The notes under the pieces were generated by a model. It saw only the letters and a list, made by a program, of their open reading frames with translations. It had not been told where the DNA came from and did no database searches. Positions 49,291 through 49,897 of a stretch of 49,897 bases of DNA are shown piece after piece. Numbering within the stretch: the stretch's first letter is position 1; every line of letters starts with the position of its first letter. This stretch comes from Alphaproteobacteria bacterium. Lineage in GTDB: Bacteria > Pseudomonadota > Alphaproteobacteria > UBA8366. Where the stretch lies: positions 1 to 49,897 of the forward strand of contig JAOTYV010000002.1 of NCBI GenBank assembly GCA_029861675.1, written 5' to 3'. The position numbers and the translations under genes are program-made.

Positions 49291-49398
49291 TTTTTGGTAA
49301 GGACAGGCCGTCCACACATGACAACACCTGGAATGGGCATCGGATGGCTTTGAGCATCAATTTGCCGTAGACGGTGACGAGGTTCATATTAACATATC

Positions 49399-49897
49399 AT
49401 GAAAAATTCAGACTTACGCGAAGGTGCCACCCGTAAACTTGCCGAGCACGCGGCGGAATTGACATATGACATGTTGCCGGAAGAACTGGTTGCGCTGACC
49501 AAGCGATGCATCCTCGATACGTTAGGCGTCACGTTGGGCGCAAGCCGCCTTTCGCCGGAGGGACAAACCCTCGCCGACTATGTACGTGACATCGGCGGCA
49601 AGGCGGAAAGCACCGTCATGGGGTTCGGTTTTAAGGCGCCAGCCGGTGCGGCCGTGTTTGTCAATGGCAGCCTCGGCCATATGCTGGATTATGACGATGT
49701 CGCGAAAACCGGCCATTTGAGCATAGTGACGATTCCGGTTGCATTAGCCTTAGCCGAACGGCAAGGGGGCATCGACGGGAAAGACTTAATTACCGCGGTC
49801 GCCGCCGGCATGGATGTCATGACCCGACTTAGCGGCGCCATCACGATTCCGCAATGGATATCAAACGAAGGCTGGTTTGCCACGCAACTGCTTGGCT
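49399..49897 (+). CDS. MmgE/PrpD family protein, N-terminal part
   Basis: The open frame from ATG 49399 runs without a stop to the window edge, giving 166 residues. LAEHAAELTYDMLPEELVALTKRCILDTLGVTLGAS and VNGSLGHMLDYDDV are characteristic of the MmgE/PrpD family, which includes 2-methylcitrate dehydratase and cis-aconitate decarboxylase-like enzymes; H and DYDD line the active site. The start is supported by the family alignment; the ribosome-binding site is weak. The specific substrate cannot be determined from this part. Confidence 0.88.
   Translation, partial: MKNSDLREGATRKLAEHAAELTYDMLPEELVALTKRCILDTLGVTLGASRLSPEGQTLADYVRDIGGKAESTVMGFGFKAPAGAAVFVNGSLGHMLDYDDVAKTGHLSIVTIPVALALAERQGGIDGKDLITAVAAGMDVMTRLSGAITIPQWISNEGWFATQLLG

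Overview
The window comes from a GC-rich alphaproteobacterium, most likely a Rhodospirillales-type lineage. The evidence is gene order: a TCA cluster (sdhA-sdhB ... zapE, mdh, sucC, sucD, sucA, sucB, lpdA), a five-gene F1 cluster atpHAGDC without the Fo genes, and the run rplU-rpmA-obgE-proB-proA-nadD-rsfS-rlmH-gpmI-envC-ctpA-polysaccharide deacetylase-rppH. Genus and species cannot be read from the sequence.

Layout. 1-895: end of sdhA and all of sdhB. 1001-6857: an accessory block lodged between sdhB and zapE, holding a PaiB-like flavoprotein, two related proteins of unknown function that flank a PhyH-type dioxygenase, a SAF-domain dehydrogenase, an SDR with a substituted catalytic lysine, and an outer-membrane beta-barrel protein. 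7003-19678: zapE, a small membrane protein, mdh and the sucCDAB-lpdA oxoglutarate dehydrogenase/succinyl-CoA synthetase genes. An antisense CaiB/BaiF CoA-transferase interrupts sucB and lpdA. 19694-22901: PGPGW membrane protein, an ArsR regulator with a likely operator, an ArsP-type permease and an MFS transporter. 22919-22994: a perfect 31-bp inverted repeat. 23020-27628: xerC and a DUF484 gene, a transaldolase-family aldolase, and divergent priA. 27796-32680: atpHAGDC with an intrinsic terminator. 32750-46274: a long leftward block of cell-envelope, RNA-turnover, ribosome-assembly and proline/NAD biosynthesis genes that starts at a good promoter upstream of rplU. 46451-47449: an Ntn-hydrolase-like gene. 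47676-47765: tRNA-Ser(CGA). 47929-49290: a mobile-element graveyard in which an intact IS6-family element sits between a truncated serine recombinase and a fragment of another transposase. 49399-49897: the start of an MmgE/PrpD gene, cut by the window edge.

How the genes work together. Succinate dehydrogenase, malate dehydrogenase, succinyl-CoA synthetase and the oxoglutarate dehydrogenase complex (E1, E2, E3) cover the second half of the TCA cycle, and the ATP synthase F1 genes lie close by. The leftward block pairs envelope maintenance (EnvC, CtpA, deacetylase) with ribosome biogenesis (L21, L27, ObgE, RsfS, RlmH).

No complete new defence or mobile system is visible. The best candidates for new biology are the paralogous unknown pair around the PhyH enzyme, the long hairpins at 6904-6961 and 22919-22994, and several genes with altered functional cores (SDR Lys-to-Asn, GNAT internal deletion, dual-lipoyl E2, long L21 tail). 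No gene-free stretch longer than 300 bases occurs; the longest (about 230 bases: 18036-18274, 47450-47675, 9702-9909) show no confident element beyond those listed.
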